Shown here: positions 1 through 9,134 of the stretch, piece by piece
How positions within the stretch are numbered: position 1 is the stretch's first letter
Layout: every line of letters begins with the position of its first letter
Assembly (NCBI RefSeq): GCF_029168335.1
Contig: NZ_JARGYC010000010.1
Span: forward strand, 23,738 to 87,737
DNA length: 64,000 nucleotides
Source of the DNA: Psychromarinibacter sediminicola
GTDB taxonomy: Bacteria > Pseudomonadota > Alphaproteobacteria > Rhodobacterales > Rhodobacteraceae
Reading direction: 5' to 3'
Position numbers and translations under genes: made by a program
Notes under the pieces: model-generated
The model's input: the letters and a program-made list of their open reading frames with translations, nothing else
The model's database searches: none
Told to the model about the DNA's origin: nothing

Positions 1-987
<987 letters not shown>

Positions 988-991
<4 letters not shown>

Positions 992-1989
992 GTCTTCAGG
1001 TCCTCCCTGCCCTTGCGGTTCAGTTGCCGGTCGAGAAACAGCACCGAGATCAGGATCAGCCCGATGACGAGGTTCACCGTCTCGGTATCGGCCCCGATAT
1101 GGCCGAGTCCCTTGCGCAGGAGCTGGATCGCGATGACCCCGCCGAGGGTCGAGACGATCGAGCCGTAGCCGCCGGCCAGCTTGGTGCCGCCCAGCACCAC
1201 CGCGGTGATCGCCCAGAGCTCGTAGAGCATCCCGTCATTGGGGTTCACCGAGCCGCTCTCGGAGTAGAACACCACGGCCGACAGCGCGGCCAGGAACCCG
1301 ATGAGCATGAAGTTGATCAGGAAATGCGGACCGACCCGGATCCCCGCGTTCACCGCCGCCTCGCGGTTGTTGCCGATGGCATAGGCATTGCGGCCGTGGA
1401 CCGTGCGGGTCATCACCAGCCAGAGGATCAGCGCCGTGCCCAAGAGGAACCACGTGGCGGTGTGCAGCCCGAGGAACTGCGCCTCGGCGAAGTCCACCAG
1501 CGTCCAGTTGAGATGGCTCGTCGGCTGCTCGCCGTTATACATGAAGACAAGGCCGCGGTAGCCCAGCATCGAGCCCAGCGTGACGATGAAGGCGTCGACG
1601 CCGGTCTTCCAAACGATCAGCCCGTTGATCGCCCCCAGCACCACGCCGGTCAGCAGCGCGAAGCCCCAGGCCAGCGGGATCGCCCAGTCGCCAAGGGCCT
1701 GCATGAAGGGCCAGCTCATGCTGTCCAGCAGGACGACGGCGGCGAGCGCGAAAGTGGCGCCGACGCTGAGGTCGATATTGCCGTTGATCATGATGATCGT
1801 CATGCCCAGCGCGATGATCCCGATGGGCGCCGACTGCTTGAGCAGCAGCAGCATGTTGTCGAAATCCATGAAGGCCGTGTCGGTGACCGACAGGAACTCT
1901 CCCGCGATGGAGAAGAACGCGAGCTCCACCACGATGAAGGCCCAGATGGCGCCCTGCTTGATCAGGTTGGCGCGGGAGTCCTTTTTCAT
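988..1989 (-). CDS. Sugar ABC transporter permease (RbsC-like)
   Basis: A 333-residue polytopic inner-membrane permease of the BPD_transp_2 family, which forms the translocation pore with its partner permease. It shows the family hallmark INGNIDLSVGATFAL (around residues 68-82) and, near the C-terminus, the cytoplasmic ATPase-contact segment VLGGTKLAGGYGS. The length is normal for RbsC-type subunits. It overlaps the downstream ATPase by 4 bp and lies 13 bp after another permease of the same family. Two different permeases suggest a heterodimeric pore, as in several roseobacter and rhizobial sugar or polyol importers. The substrate cannot be read from the sequence. Confidence 0.93.
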
Positions 1990-2002
1990 CGTCTTTTCTC
2001 CC

Positions 2003-2977
2003 TCACGCGATGGGCGACCAGAGGCGGCCGCGCTTGGCGGCGATGTCGAGCCAGACCGCGAGAATGATGATCACCCAGGTCACGACATACTGCGCGTAGA
2101 ACGCGAGCCCCATCAGCAGCAGGCCGTTCTGGATGAACCCCAGGATCAGCACGCCGATGACGGTCTTGAACACGGTGCCGGCGCCGCCGAGCAGCGACGC
2201 GCCGCCAAGGATGACCGCGGCCAGTACTTCGAGCTCCAGCCCCTGCCCCACGGTGTTCTGGCTGCCCATGCTGCGGCTGGCCTGGATCAGCCCCGCCGTC
2301 GCAACGCAGAAGGCCGAGACGAGGTACGTCATGAACACGACCCGCGCGCGCGGGATGCCCGAGAAGGTCGCCGCCGTGCCGTTGCCGCCCACGGCATAGA
2401 CCTTCCGCCCGAACGGCGTGCGCGACAGGATCACGCCCAGCACCAGGGCAAGCAGCGCGAAGATCACGATGGGCGAGGGAACGCCCGCCACATAGCCCTG
2501 CCCGAACACGCCGAACCAGGTGGCGTCCTTGTCGGCGATGTCCATGTTCTTGCCGCCCGACCAGGTCAGCGTCAGCCCGTGGATCGCGGAGAGCATCCCC
2601 AGCGTCACGATCAGCGAGTTGAGCTTCAGGTATCCCACGAGGAAACCGATGAACGCGCCGAGGCAGAGCGTCAGCCCGAACATCGCCGGGATCGCCAGCG
2701 CCGGCCCCAGCTTGTCGTGCAGGTCGAGCACCACGATCGTCGAGAACGACATCATCGAGCCGACCGACAGGTCGAGATTGCCGCCGATCACCACGAACGT
2801 CACCCCGAGCGCCATGACGCCGAGGATCGCCGACGACCGGACCACGCCCGCGATGTTGTCGATGTCGATGAACCGCGGCGTCGCCAGCGCGAACACGATC
2901 ATGAAGACCACGAAGGCGACAAGGATACCCTGCCGCGCGAAAAACCGGCCAAGCCCCTGCTTCGTCAACTCCGCCAT
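2003..2977 (-). CDS. Sugar ABC transporter permease (RbsC-like), second subunit
   Basis: A 324-residue BPD_transp_2 inner-membrane permease. It carries the same signature as its neighbour (VIGGNLDLSVGSMMSF, and VILGGASLLGGAGTV near the C-terminus) but is clearly divergent, so the pair looks like an old duplication giving a heterodimeric pore. The ATG at 2977 is preceded on the coding strand by GGGGAGGAG, a strong ribosome-binding site. It stands between the SDR gene and the other permease in the leftward operon. The family assignment is firm and the transported compound unknown. Confidence 0.93.
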   Translation of the reverse strand: MAELTKQGLGRFFARQGILVAFVVFMIVFALATPRFIDIDNIAGVVRSSAILGVMALGVTFVVIGGNLDLSVGSMMSFSTIVVLDLHDKLGPALAIPAMFGLTLCLGAFIGFLVGYLKLNSLIVTLGMLSAIHGLTLTWSGGKNMDIADKDATWFGVFGQGYVAGVPSPIVIFALLALVLGVILSRTPFGRKVYAVGGNGTAATFSGIPRARVVFMTYLVSAFCVATAGLIQASRSMGSQNTVGQGLELEVLAAVILGGASLLGGAGTVFKTVIGVLILGFIQNGLLLMGLAFYAQYVVTWVIIILAVWLDIAAKRGRLWSPIA

Positions 2978-3008
2978 TTGCTCCTCCCCATGTGGGCATC
3001 GGCGCCGG

Positions 3009-3821
3009 TCAGACCAGCGTCATGCCTCCGTCGATCATGACGATCTGCCCCGTCATGTAATCGCTGTCGCGCGCGGCCAGGAACGTCGTGGTGCCGGTGA
3101 CGTCGCCCGGCGTCGCCACCCGACCCTTCAGTATCTCGGCCGAGAATTCCTCCATCGCCTGTCCGGGACGGTCGGCGGCGCCGATCTGCATCAGGTCGTT
3201 GTCGACCTGCTCCCACATCTCGGTCGCGACCACGCCCGGCGCGAACCCCGTCACCGTGATACCATGCTTGGCCAGGTCGCGAGCGCCGGATTGGGTTAGC
3301 GAGACCACGGCCCACTTGCTGGCGCAGTAGGGCGCCACGTTGTCGAAGCCCTGGCGGCTGGCGATGGAGGCGGTGTTGATGATCTTGCCCGCCATGCCGC
3401 TGTCGTCGCGGCCCTGGGCGATCATCTGCCGCGCGGCTTCCTGCATTCCGATCAGGCAGCCAAGCCCGTTCACGCCCATGATGAAGGTCCAGTTCTCCTC
3501 GGTCACGTCGAGGAAGTTCATCGGCCGGTTCACGCCCGCATTGTTGAACTTCACGTCCAGCCGGCCGAATTGCGCGACCGTGTGGGCGATCATCGCCCGG
3601 ACCTGCTCGCGGTCGGTCACGTCGACCGCGGCATGGGTAACCTTCGCCTTCGCCCGCGCCGCGCGGTCCGCGTTCTCCTCGGCCACCGCGGCGGCCTTGG
3701 CCCCGTTGATGTCGGCGAAGCAGACATGCGCGCCTTCGTCCAGCAGCGCCTCGCCGATGGCGCGTCCGATGCCCTGCGCGGCACCGGTGACGATGCACGA
3801 CCGTCCCGAGACACGAGCCAT
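3009..3821 (-). CDS. Short-chain dehydrogenase/reductase (SDR)
   Basis: A 270-residue classical SDR, a cytosolic NAD(P)-dependent oxidoreductase. The cofactor motif TGAAQGIG lies near residues 12-19, NNAG near residue 92, and the catalytic YxxxK appears as YCASK around residues 164-168. The C-terminus has the usual GGxTLV ending. Asp at the end of the second strand (FADIN) suggests NAD rather than NADP. It sits inside the ABC transporter operon between binding protein and permeases. It is also related to the second SDR at 6,920, with shared insertions such as QMIAQG and the FAPGVV/YAPGVV region. The two may perform successive or isomeric oxidations of the imported polyol or sugar; that is inference. 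Confidence 0.9.
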   Translation of the reverse strand: MARVSGRSCIVTGAAQGIGRAIGEALLDEGAHVCFADINGAKAAAVAEENADRAARAKAKVTHAAVDVTDREQVRAMIAHTVAQFGRLDVKFNNAGVNRPMNFLDVTEENWTFIMGVNGLGCLIGMQEAARQMIAQGRDDSGMAGKIINTASIASRQGFDNVAPYCASKWAVVSLTQSGARDLAKHGITVTGFAPGVVATEMWEQVDNDLMQIGAADRPGQAMEEFSAEILKGRVATPGDVTGTTTFLAARDSDYMTGQIVMIDGGMTLV

Positions 3822-3867
3822 GGTGCCGCCCTTTCGTCAGCTTGTTCCTGGTGCGTTGAGGGAACGC

Positions 3868-3891
3868 GCGAGGCGGCAGGACCCGCCCCGC
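3868..3891 (-). promoter_or_regulatory. Stem-loop downstream of the binding-protein gene
   Basis: A 9-bp inverted repeat (3868-3876 with 3883-3891, one G-T pair, 6-nt loop) stands between the binding-protein stop and the SDR start. It has no T-run. Such hairpins after a binding-protein gene commonly protect its mRNA and raise its level over the downstream genes; that role is inferred here. Confidence 0.5.
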
Positions 3892-3907
3892 GCATCCAGG
3901 GAGGTGA

Positions 3908-4861
3908 TCAGAAGACGGGCTTGTCGAACTCGTCCATGTTGTCCTGGGTGATCTTCGGCGTGTCGAAGTAGTTCAGGAACGGCACGTCCTCGCCGTTGAG
4001 CACGTCGATGGCGGTCTGAAGCGCGGCCTCGGCGTCGTCTACCGGCGACTGGTAGATCGAGCCCCAGTAATCGCCGTCCGCCATCGCGTCGTAGCCCACG
4101 GCGAAGTTGGTCGCGCCGACGAAGACGATGTCCTCGGCCCGGCCCGCGGCGCGGGCGGCGTTCAGCGCGCCGACGCCCATGTTGTCGTCACCGGCGTAGA
4201 CACCGTCGATGTCGTCGTACTTGACGAGGAAGGCTTCCATCACCTGCTGCGACTTCTCGCGGTTCCAGTCGCCGGGCTGGGTCTCCACCAGGGTTACGTT
4301 CGGGCAGACCTCGGGCAGACGGTCCTCGAAGCCCTTCGCCCGCTCGATGGCCGTGGTATAGCCGGGCTGGCCGCTGATCTGCACGATCCGGGCCTCGTCC
4401 TCGATGCCGAGCTCCTTGAAGCGGTCGCACATGATCTCGGCGGAGCGCGCGCCCTGGGTGATGTTGTCGGGCCCCGAGAAGGAGGCGACGAAGTCGAAGC
4501 CCTGCTCGGCGATGTTGGAGTTGGTCACGATGACCGGAATATCCGCTTGGTACGCTTTGCGGACGGCGGGGATCACTGCTTCGCCGTTGGTCGGCCAGAT
4601 GATGATGGCGTCGACTTGCTGCTGGATCAGGTCTTCCATCTGGGCGATCTGGCGGGCGACGTCGCCGCCGGCGTCCAGCACTACCACCTCGACGTTCTCG
4701 TTGGCCTCGGCGGCGGCGATGAACGCCTGTTCATAGGTCGTCTGGTAGCTGTCGACGCCGACATTGTTCTGCGTGATGCCGATGGTCATGGTGTCGGCGG
4801 CGGCAGCGGAGCCGAGCAGCGCGGTCGTGCAGACGAGCGCGAACCTGGTCGAAATCTTCAT
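3908..4861 (-). CDS. Periplasmic sugar-binding protein (RbsB-like)
   Basis: This 317-residue protein would capture the substrate in the periplasm and deliver it to the permease pair. It has an Sec signal peptide (MKISTRFALVCTTALLGSAAA, processing near AAA-D) and then a Peripla_BP_4 fold with DNVGVDSYQ-like opening strands and an acidic C-terminus. The ATG at 4861 was preferred over upstream in-frame codons because it directly precedes the signal peptide and has GGGAGGA about 7 nt upstream. It is the first gene of the leftward operon, and its promoter must lie in the 224-bp gap shared with the divergent regulator. The ligand is unknown. Confidence 0.93.
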   Translation of the reverse strand: MKISTRFALVCTTALLGSAAAADTMTIGITQNNVGVDSYQTTYEQAFIAAAEANENVEVVVLDAGGDVARQIAQMEDLIQQQVDAIIIWPTNGEAVIPAVRKAYQADIPVIVTNSNIAEQGFDFVASFSGPDNITQGARSAEIMCDRFKELGIEDEARIVQISGQPGYTTAIERAKGFEDRLPEVCPNVTLVETQPGDWNREKSQQVMEAFLVKYDDIDGVYAGDDNMGVGALNAARAAGRAEDIVFVGATNFAVGYDAMADGDYWGSIYQSPVDDAEAALQTAIDVLNGEDVPFLNYFDTPKITQDNMDEFDKPVF

Positions 4862-4999
4862 TGGGTATCCTCCCTTTGGGTCGTCCCTGTGGGTCTTCGG
4901 TTCTTGACTGCGGCTGTCCTCCCAGCCGGGGCGGACCGGCCCCTTCAGCAATCTTCCCCTATCCAGCGCGATTCTGCCGCGTTTCGAACGTCCCGAATT

Positions 5000-5033
5000 A
5001 TCCATTTTGGACTTTCACGTATCCAGATTGGAT
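5000..5033. promoter_or_regulatory. Tandem palindromic operator candidates in a divergent promoter region
   Basis: In the gap (4862-5085) between binding protein and regulator lie ATCCATTTTGGAC (5000-5012) and ATCCAGATTGGAT (5021-5033). Both are ATCCA-N3-TGGAY palindromes, and the second is perfect. Their starts are 21 bp apart, two helical turns, so they lie on the same DNA face. A weaker half-site, ATCCAGCGCGATT, begins at 4961. They are the obvious candidates for binding by the adjacent winged-helix regulator. Confidence 0.6.
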
Positions 5034-5085
5034 CAGATCGCGATATTTGAATCGTATCAATCTGAACATCCTGGACCGAGGCATC

Positions 5086-6909
5086 ATGACCCGCTCCCGC
5101 AAACACGCTGACAGACCCCAACGCTCCGGTGACATGCAACAGACCGCCGCCACAAATATTCATTCCGGACAGGTCGTGCCGGAGGTCGCGGCCGGCGAGG
5201 TCGCGACGGCGAATCCCGAGGTCGAGCGCGTCGTCCGCTTCCTGAACGACATCTTCATCGAAATCGACAATTCGATCGACCCGACCACGCCGAACCCGCA
5301 CATGAACATGCTGCTGCACCTGCTGCAGTGTCATTTCGACGGGCGGCTCGTGTCGCCCTCGGCCATGATCGCGGCGTCCGGCGTGCCCTATGCCACGGGC
5401 ACCCGCAAGCTGGCCGAGATCCAGTCGGCCGGACTGGTCGTGCAGCGCCCGCGCACGAAATCGGGCAAGAGCTTCTCGCTGCACCCCAGCCCGCAGCTGT
5501 TGCAATCCTTCAACCAGCTGGCGGACCGGATCAACAGGATCGGCCGCGGCGCCTTCGGCGGCGCGCAGCGTCCCGACCGCACCAACGACTACTATTTCGG
5601 CGGCTCCTACCAGCCCGGACAGGCGACGATCCCGCCGCCCAGCGCGCTGCCGCAGGCGCTGAAGCTGCCCGGCGGCATCCGCATACTCGTCCACGGCGAC
5701 CCGACCTTCATGGTCATGGAGACCCTCAAGCGGCAGTTCGAGCAGATCATCGGCACCGATATCAGCCAGCGCGCCTTCTCGATCGACCGGCTCCGCGAAG
5801 AGGGGCTGCGCAATGCCACCCTGGCGCGCAGCCGCTACGACCTGATCGCCGTCGATCTGCCCTGGCTGGGCGAGTTCGTCGCCAAGGGCGTCATCCGCCC
5901 CCTGCCCGAGATCATGGACATCGCGCGCCTGGACCCCAGCGACTTTCACACTGCCGGCTGGCGTGCCGCCCATTGGGACGGCGTCCCCTATGGCGTGCCC
6001 AGCCAGACCACGCCCGAGCTGATGTTCTACCGCAAGGACTGGTTCGCCGAGGCCGGCCTGGAGCCGCCCGCCACCACCGACGCGGTCATCGCGGCGGCGC
6101 GGCATTTCCACGATCCCCGCCGCGGCCGCTATGGCGTGGCCTGGAACGCGGCCCGCGGCACGGCGCTCGGGCACACCTTCATGATGACCTGCGCCGATTT
6201 CGGCCAACCGGTCATCGACATCCCCGAGATCGCCGGCGCCTTCGACGCCGACCACCTGGCGCGCGACGATGTCCGGCCGATGCTCGACAGCGACCGCGCC
6301 CTCGCGGCGGCGGAATACCTGATGGACCTGCTGGCGTATTCGCCGCCCGACATCCTGTCGATGTCCTGGTACGAGCGGGTCAGGCCCTATGCCGCCGGCA
6401 AGGTGGCGATGGCCTACGGCTATACCCTTCTCGCCCCGTATTTCGAGCTGGACAGCGCCTGCCCGGCCCATGGCCGAACCGGATACCTGCCGCACCCGCA
6501 CGGCCCCGACGGAATGCCCATCGCGCCGGTGGGGGGCTATGTTCTGTGCGTCCCGGCGAACCTCGCGGAGGACCGCGTGCCGGATACCGTGCAGGCGCTG
6601 GTCTCCTTCACCTCGCCCGCCGCGCAGAAGCTCTATGCCCAGAACGGCAGCCGCACGGCGCCGCGCTACTCGGTGGGCTCCGACCCCGAGGTCAGGCGCC
6701 TGTCGCCGATCTTCGAGACGGTCGACCAGATGTCCTGGCGCGACGAGCTGCAATTCTGGCCACGCCCGCCGATCCCGCAGATCTCGGAGCTCTTCACGAT
6801 CTGCGGCCACGAACTGCACGACATGCTTCGCGGCTTCGTCACACCGTCCGAAGCCCTGGCGCGCGCCCAGGCGCGGGCCGAAGAAGCCCTGCGAAGACCG
6901 GTCACATAG
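5086..6909 (+). CDS. Fusion regulator: winged-helix DNA-binding domain plus family 1 solute-binding domain
   Basis: A 607-residue predicted cytosolic regulator. Residues about 72-135 form a MarR-like winged helix (SAMIAASGV helix, recognition helix GTRKLAEIQSAG, wing RPRTKSGKSF). Residues about 197-600 resemble an extracellular solute-binding protein family 1 domain (MalE-like, with PYGVPSQTTPELMFYRKDWF and YERVRPYAAGKVAM). No signal peptide precedes it, so the binding-protein fold probably serves as an intracellular ligand sensor, like the LacI effector domain but from another family. The ATG at 5086 has a modest GAGG upstream; Met17 (5134) is an alternative. It is divergent from the ABC operon and lies 10 bp before an SDR gene. 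The role is inferred from architecture. Confidence 0.78.
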   Translation: MTRSRKHADRPQRSGDMQQTAATNIHSGQVVPEVAAGEVATANPEVERVVRFLNDIFIEIDNSIDPTTPNPHMNMLLHLLQCHFDGRLVSPSAMIAASGVPYATGTRKLAEIQSAGLVVQRPRTKSGKSFSLHPSPQLLQSFNQLADRINRIGRGAFGGAQRPDRTNDYYFGGSYQPGQATIPPPSALPQALKLPGGIRILVHGDPTFMVMETLKRQFEQIIGTDISQRAFSIDRLREEGLRNATLARSRYDLIAVDLPWLGEFVAKGVIRPLPEIMDIARLDPSDFHTAGWRAAHWDGVPYGVPSQTTPELMFYRKDWFAEAGLEPPATTDAVIAAARHFHDPRRGRYGVAWNAARGTALGHTFMMTCADFGQPVIDIPEIAGAFDADHLARDDVRPMLDSDRALAAAEYLMDLLAYSPPDILSMSWYERVRPYAAGKVAMAYGYTLLAPYFELDSACPAHGRTGYLPHPHGPDGMPIAPVGGYVLCVPANLAEDRVPDTVQALVSFTSPAAQKLYAQNGSRTAPRYSVGSDPEVRRLSPIFETVDQMSWRDELQFWPRPPIPQISELFTICGHELHDMLRGFVTPSEALARAQARAEEALRRPVT

Positions 6910-6919
6910 GGAGGATCAC

Positions 6920-7729
6920 ATGGACCCGAAACGCCTTGACGGCAAGAACATCCTGATCACGGGCGCCGCCCGCGGCATGGGCGCGGCCAATGCCGAGGTC
7001 TTCGCCGCCCAGGGCGCCAATGTCTGCGTCGGCGATCTCGACGGCGACGAGGCCAAAAAGACGGCCGAGCGGATCAACGCCGCCGGCAACGGCAAGGCCA
7101 TCGCCGTGCGGATGGACGTGACCGAGCGCGCGGACAACGCCGCCGCCGTCGCCGCCACGGTCGACGCCTTCGGGTCCATCAATGTCGGCCTGTTCAATGC
7201 CGGCCTGAACAAGCCCCGGTTCTTCATGGATATCGACGAAGACAACTGGGACATGATCATGAACGTCAACACCAAGGCGATGTGGCTGGGCATGCAGGAG
7301 GTGGCCCGCCAGATGATCGCGCAGGGCCCGATGGAGGATCACCCCTACAAGCTGATCAACGTGGGCTCCATCGCCAGCCGCAAGCCGCTGGTGGACGTGA
7401 CCGTGTACTGCACCTCGAAATACGGCTGCCTCGCCCTGACCCATTGCGGCGCGATCGGCCTGTCCGAGCACAACATCACCGTCAACGGCTATGCCCCCGG
7501 CGTCGTCGTCACGCCGCTCTGGGAGCAACTCGACAAGGATCTCGTCGATATCGGCTTCAAGGACCGCGAGGGGCAGGCCTACGAGGACATCGTCCGCGAC
7601 GCGCTGCAGATCAAGCGGGTCAGTTATCCCGACGACATCACCGGCACCGCGTCGTTCCTGGCCAGCGACGACAGCGACTACATGACCGGCCAGATGATCC
7701 ACATCGACGGCGGCTGGTGCATCCAGTGA
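6920..7729 (+). CDS. Short-chain dehydrogenase/reductase (SDR)
   Basis: A 269-residue classical SDR with TGAARGMG (about residues 13-20), FNAG in the NNAG position, and catalytic YCTSK near residues 160-164. DLDG after the second strand favours NAD. The ATG at 6920 has AGGGAGGATCAC before it, a strong ribosome-binding site, and begins 10 bp after the regulator stop. It is related to the SDR at 3,009, sharing QMIAQG, the GVxxTxxWEQxDxDLxxIG stretch and DSDYMTGQ. It is the first enzyme of the rightward catabolic set and probably oxidises a hydroxyl group of the imported compound; the substrate is unknown. Confidence 0.9.
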   Translation: MDPKRLDGKNILITGAARGMGAANAEVFAAQGANVCVGDLDGDEAKKTAERINAAGNGKAIAVRMDVTERADNAAAVAATVDAFGSINVGLFNAGLNKPRFFMDIDEDNWDMIMNVNTKAMWLGMQEVARQMIAQGPMEDHPYKLINVGSIASRKPLVDVTVYCTSKYGCLALTHCGAIGLSEHNITVNGYAPGVVVTPLWEQLDKDLVDIGFKDREGQAYEDIVRDALQIKRVSYPDDITGTASFLASDDSDYMTGQMIHIDGGWCIQ

Positions 7730-7737
7730 CGCTGTCG

Positions 7738-7757
7738 GGTGCGTGATTTCACGCACC
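7738..7757 (+). promoter_or_regulatory. Stem-loop between SDR and M24 genes
   Basis: GGTGCGTG (7738-7745) and CACGCACC (7750-7757) form a perfect 8-bp stem with a 4-nt loop. A second, smaller inverted repeat, GCGTGC-GA-GCACGC, lies at 7785-7798, just before the ribosome-binding site of the next gene. There is no T-run, so mRNA processing or translational control is likelier than termination. Confidence 0.4.
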
Positions 7758-7816
7758 TTCCCATCCCATCCAACAAGAAACGGAGCGTGCGAGCACGCAC
7801 CCAACGGAGTTGCCCA

Positions 7817-9115
7817 ATGACCCGAGCTCTCATGCCCAACCTGCTGACGCCGCAGGATCTCGACCCCAACTGGGAATGGCGCGAGCGCCTGCCCGCCTCG
7901 GGGCACATGTCGGTCGATTTCGAACGCCGGATCGACCATGACCGCCTGCGCCGCTACCGCCTCGCCCGGACCCGGCAGGCGCTGCAAAACTCGCAGGCCG
8001 GCACTCTGCTGCTCTTCGACGTGAACAACATCCGCTACGTCAGCGCCACGAAGATCGGCGAGTGGGAACGCGACAAGATGTGCCGTTTCTGCCTGCTGAC
8101 CGGGGACGACAGCCCCTACGTGTGGGATTTCGGCTCGGCCGCGATGCACCACAAGCTCTTTTCCGACTGGCTGGAGCCCGACCATTGCCTGGCCGGCGTC
8201 GTGGGCATGCGCGGCACGATCCCGCCGGAATTCGGGCTGATGCGCAAATACGCCAAGCAGATCGCCCAGCTGATCAAGGAGGCGGGCATGGCCGACATGC
8301 CGGTGGGCGTGGACTATGCCGAAACGGCGATGTTCCACGCGCTGCAGGAAGAGGGGCTGAAGGTCGTCGACGGCCAGCAGATCATGCTGGCGGCGCGCGA
8401 GATCAAGAACTGGGACGAGATCCAGCTGCTGACGCAGGCCGCCAGCATGGTCGACGGCGTCTACCACATGATCTGGGAAGAGCTGAAGCCCGGCGTACGC
8501 GAGAACGACATCGTCGCGCTGTCCAACAAGATGCTCTACGAGATGGGCAGCGACGACGTCGAGGCGATCAACGCGATCTCGGGCGAGCGCTGCAATCCGC
8601 ATCCGCACAACTTCACCGACCGCTACTTCCGCCCCGGCGATCAGGCCTTCTTCGACATCCTGCAAAGCTACCAGGGCTATCGCACCTGCTACTACCGGAC
8701 GTTCAACATCGGCCGCGCGACGCCGGCACAGAACGACGCCTACGTGAAGGCGCGCGAATGGATCGACGCCTCGATCGACGCGATCCGGCCCGGGGTGACC
8801 ACGGACAACGTGGCCAAGCTCTGGCCCAAGGCCGAGGAGTTCGGCTTCCCGAGCGAGGACGCCGCCTTCGGGCTGCAATTCGGCCACGGGCTGGGGCTGG
8901 CGCTGCACGAGCGGCCGATCATCAGCCGCGCCGTGTCGCTCGACCACCCGATGGAGATCCAGACCGGCATGGTCTTCGCGCTCGAGACCTACTGCCCGGC
9001 TGCCGACGGCTACTCCGCCGCGCGGATCGAGGAAGAGGTCGTCGTGACCGAGACCGGCTGCGAGGTCATCAGCCTGTTCCCGGCCGAAGACCTGCCGATC
9101 GCCAACCGATACTGA
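7817..9115 (+). CDS. M24 family (prolidase/creatinase-like) protein with an altered metal site
   Basis: A 432-residue pita-bread-fold protein: N-terminal creatinase-type domain (about 40-190) and a C-terminal M24 domain. Four usual metal ligands are visible: Asp280 (FFDILQ), His357 (FGHGLGLALHE), Glu390 (FALET) and Glu405 (RIEEEV). The second Asp of the typical sDiTRTF motif is replaced, because the aligned segment is TCYYRTF with Cys291 in that place. A normal two-metal aminopeptidase site is therefore doubtful; M24 members with other hydrolase or lyase activities are known. The ATG at 7817 follows GGAG by 7 nt. It lies between an SDR and a TPP-dependent dehydrogenase, so a catabolic step (C-N or C-C cleavage) is likelier than peptide turnover. 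Confidence 0.8.
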   Translation: MTRALMPNLLTPQDLDPNWEWRERLPASGHMSVDFERRIDHDRLRRYRLARTRQALQNSQAGTLLLFDVNNIRYVSATKIGEWERDKMCRFCLLTGDDSPYVWDFGSAAMHHKLFSDWLEPDHCLAGVVGMRGTIPPEFGLMRKYAKQIAQLIKEAGMADMPVGVDYAETAMFHALQEEGLKVVDGQQIMLAAREIKNWDEIQLLTQAASMVDGVYHMIWEELKPGVRENDIVALSNKMLYEMGSDDVEAINAISGERCNPHPHNFTDRYFRPGDQAFFDILQSYQGYRTCYYRTFNIGRATPAQNDAYVKAREWIDASIDAIRPGVTTDNVAKLWPKAEEFGFPSEDAAFGLQFGHGLGLALHERPIISRAVSLDHPMEIQTGMVFALETYCPAADGYSAARIEEEVVVTETGCEVISLFPAEDLPIANRY

Positions 9116-9134
9116 CGCACGGCGCGAGGATCCC

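Noticed and set aside
4945..6819. Long open frame on the minus strand opposite the fusion regulator
   Set aside because: High GC leaves many antisense frames open. The translation has the Arg/His/Gly-rich composition of a shadow frame, while the plus strand shows clear domain motifs.
7817..9115. Identification of the M24 protein as the DMSP lyase DddP
   Set aside because: DddP keeps the Asp-containing motif (VDISRTW type) at the metal site and differs in the rest of the sequence; only the fold is shared.
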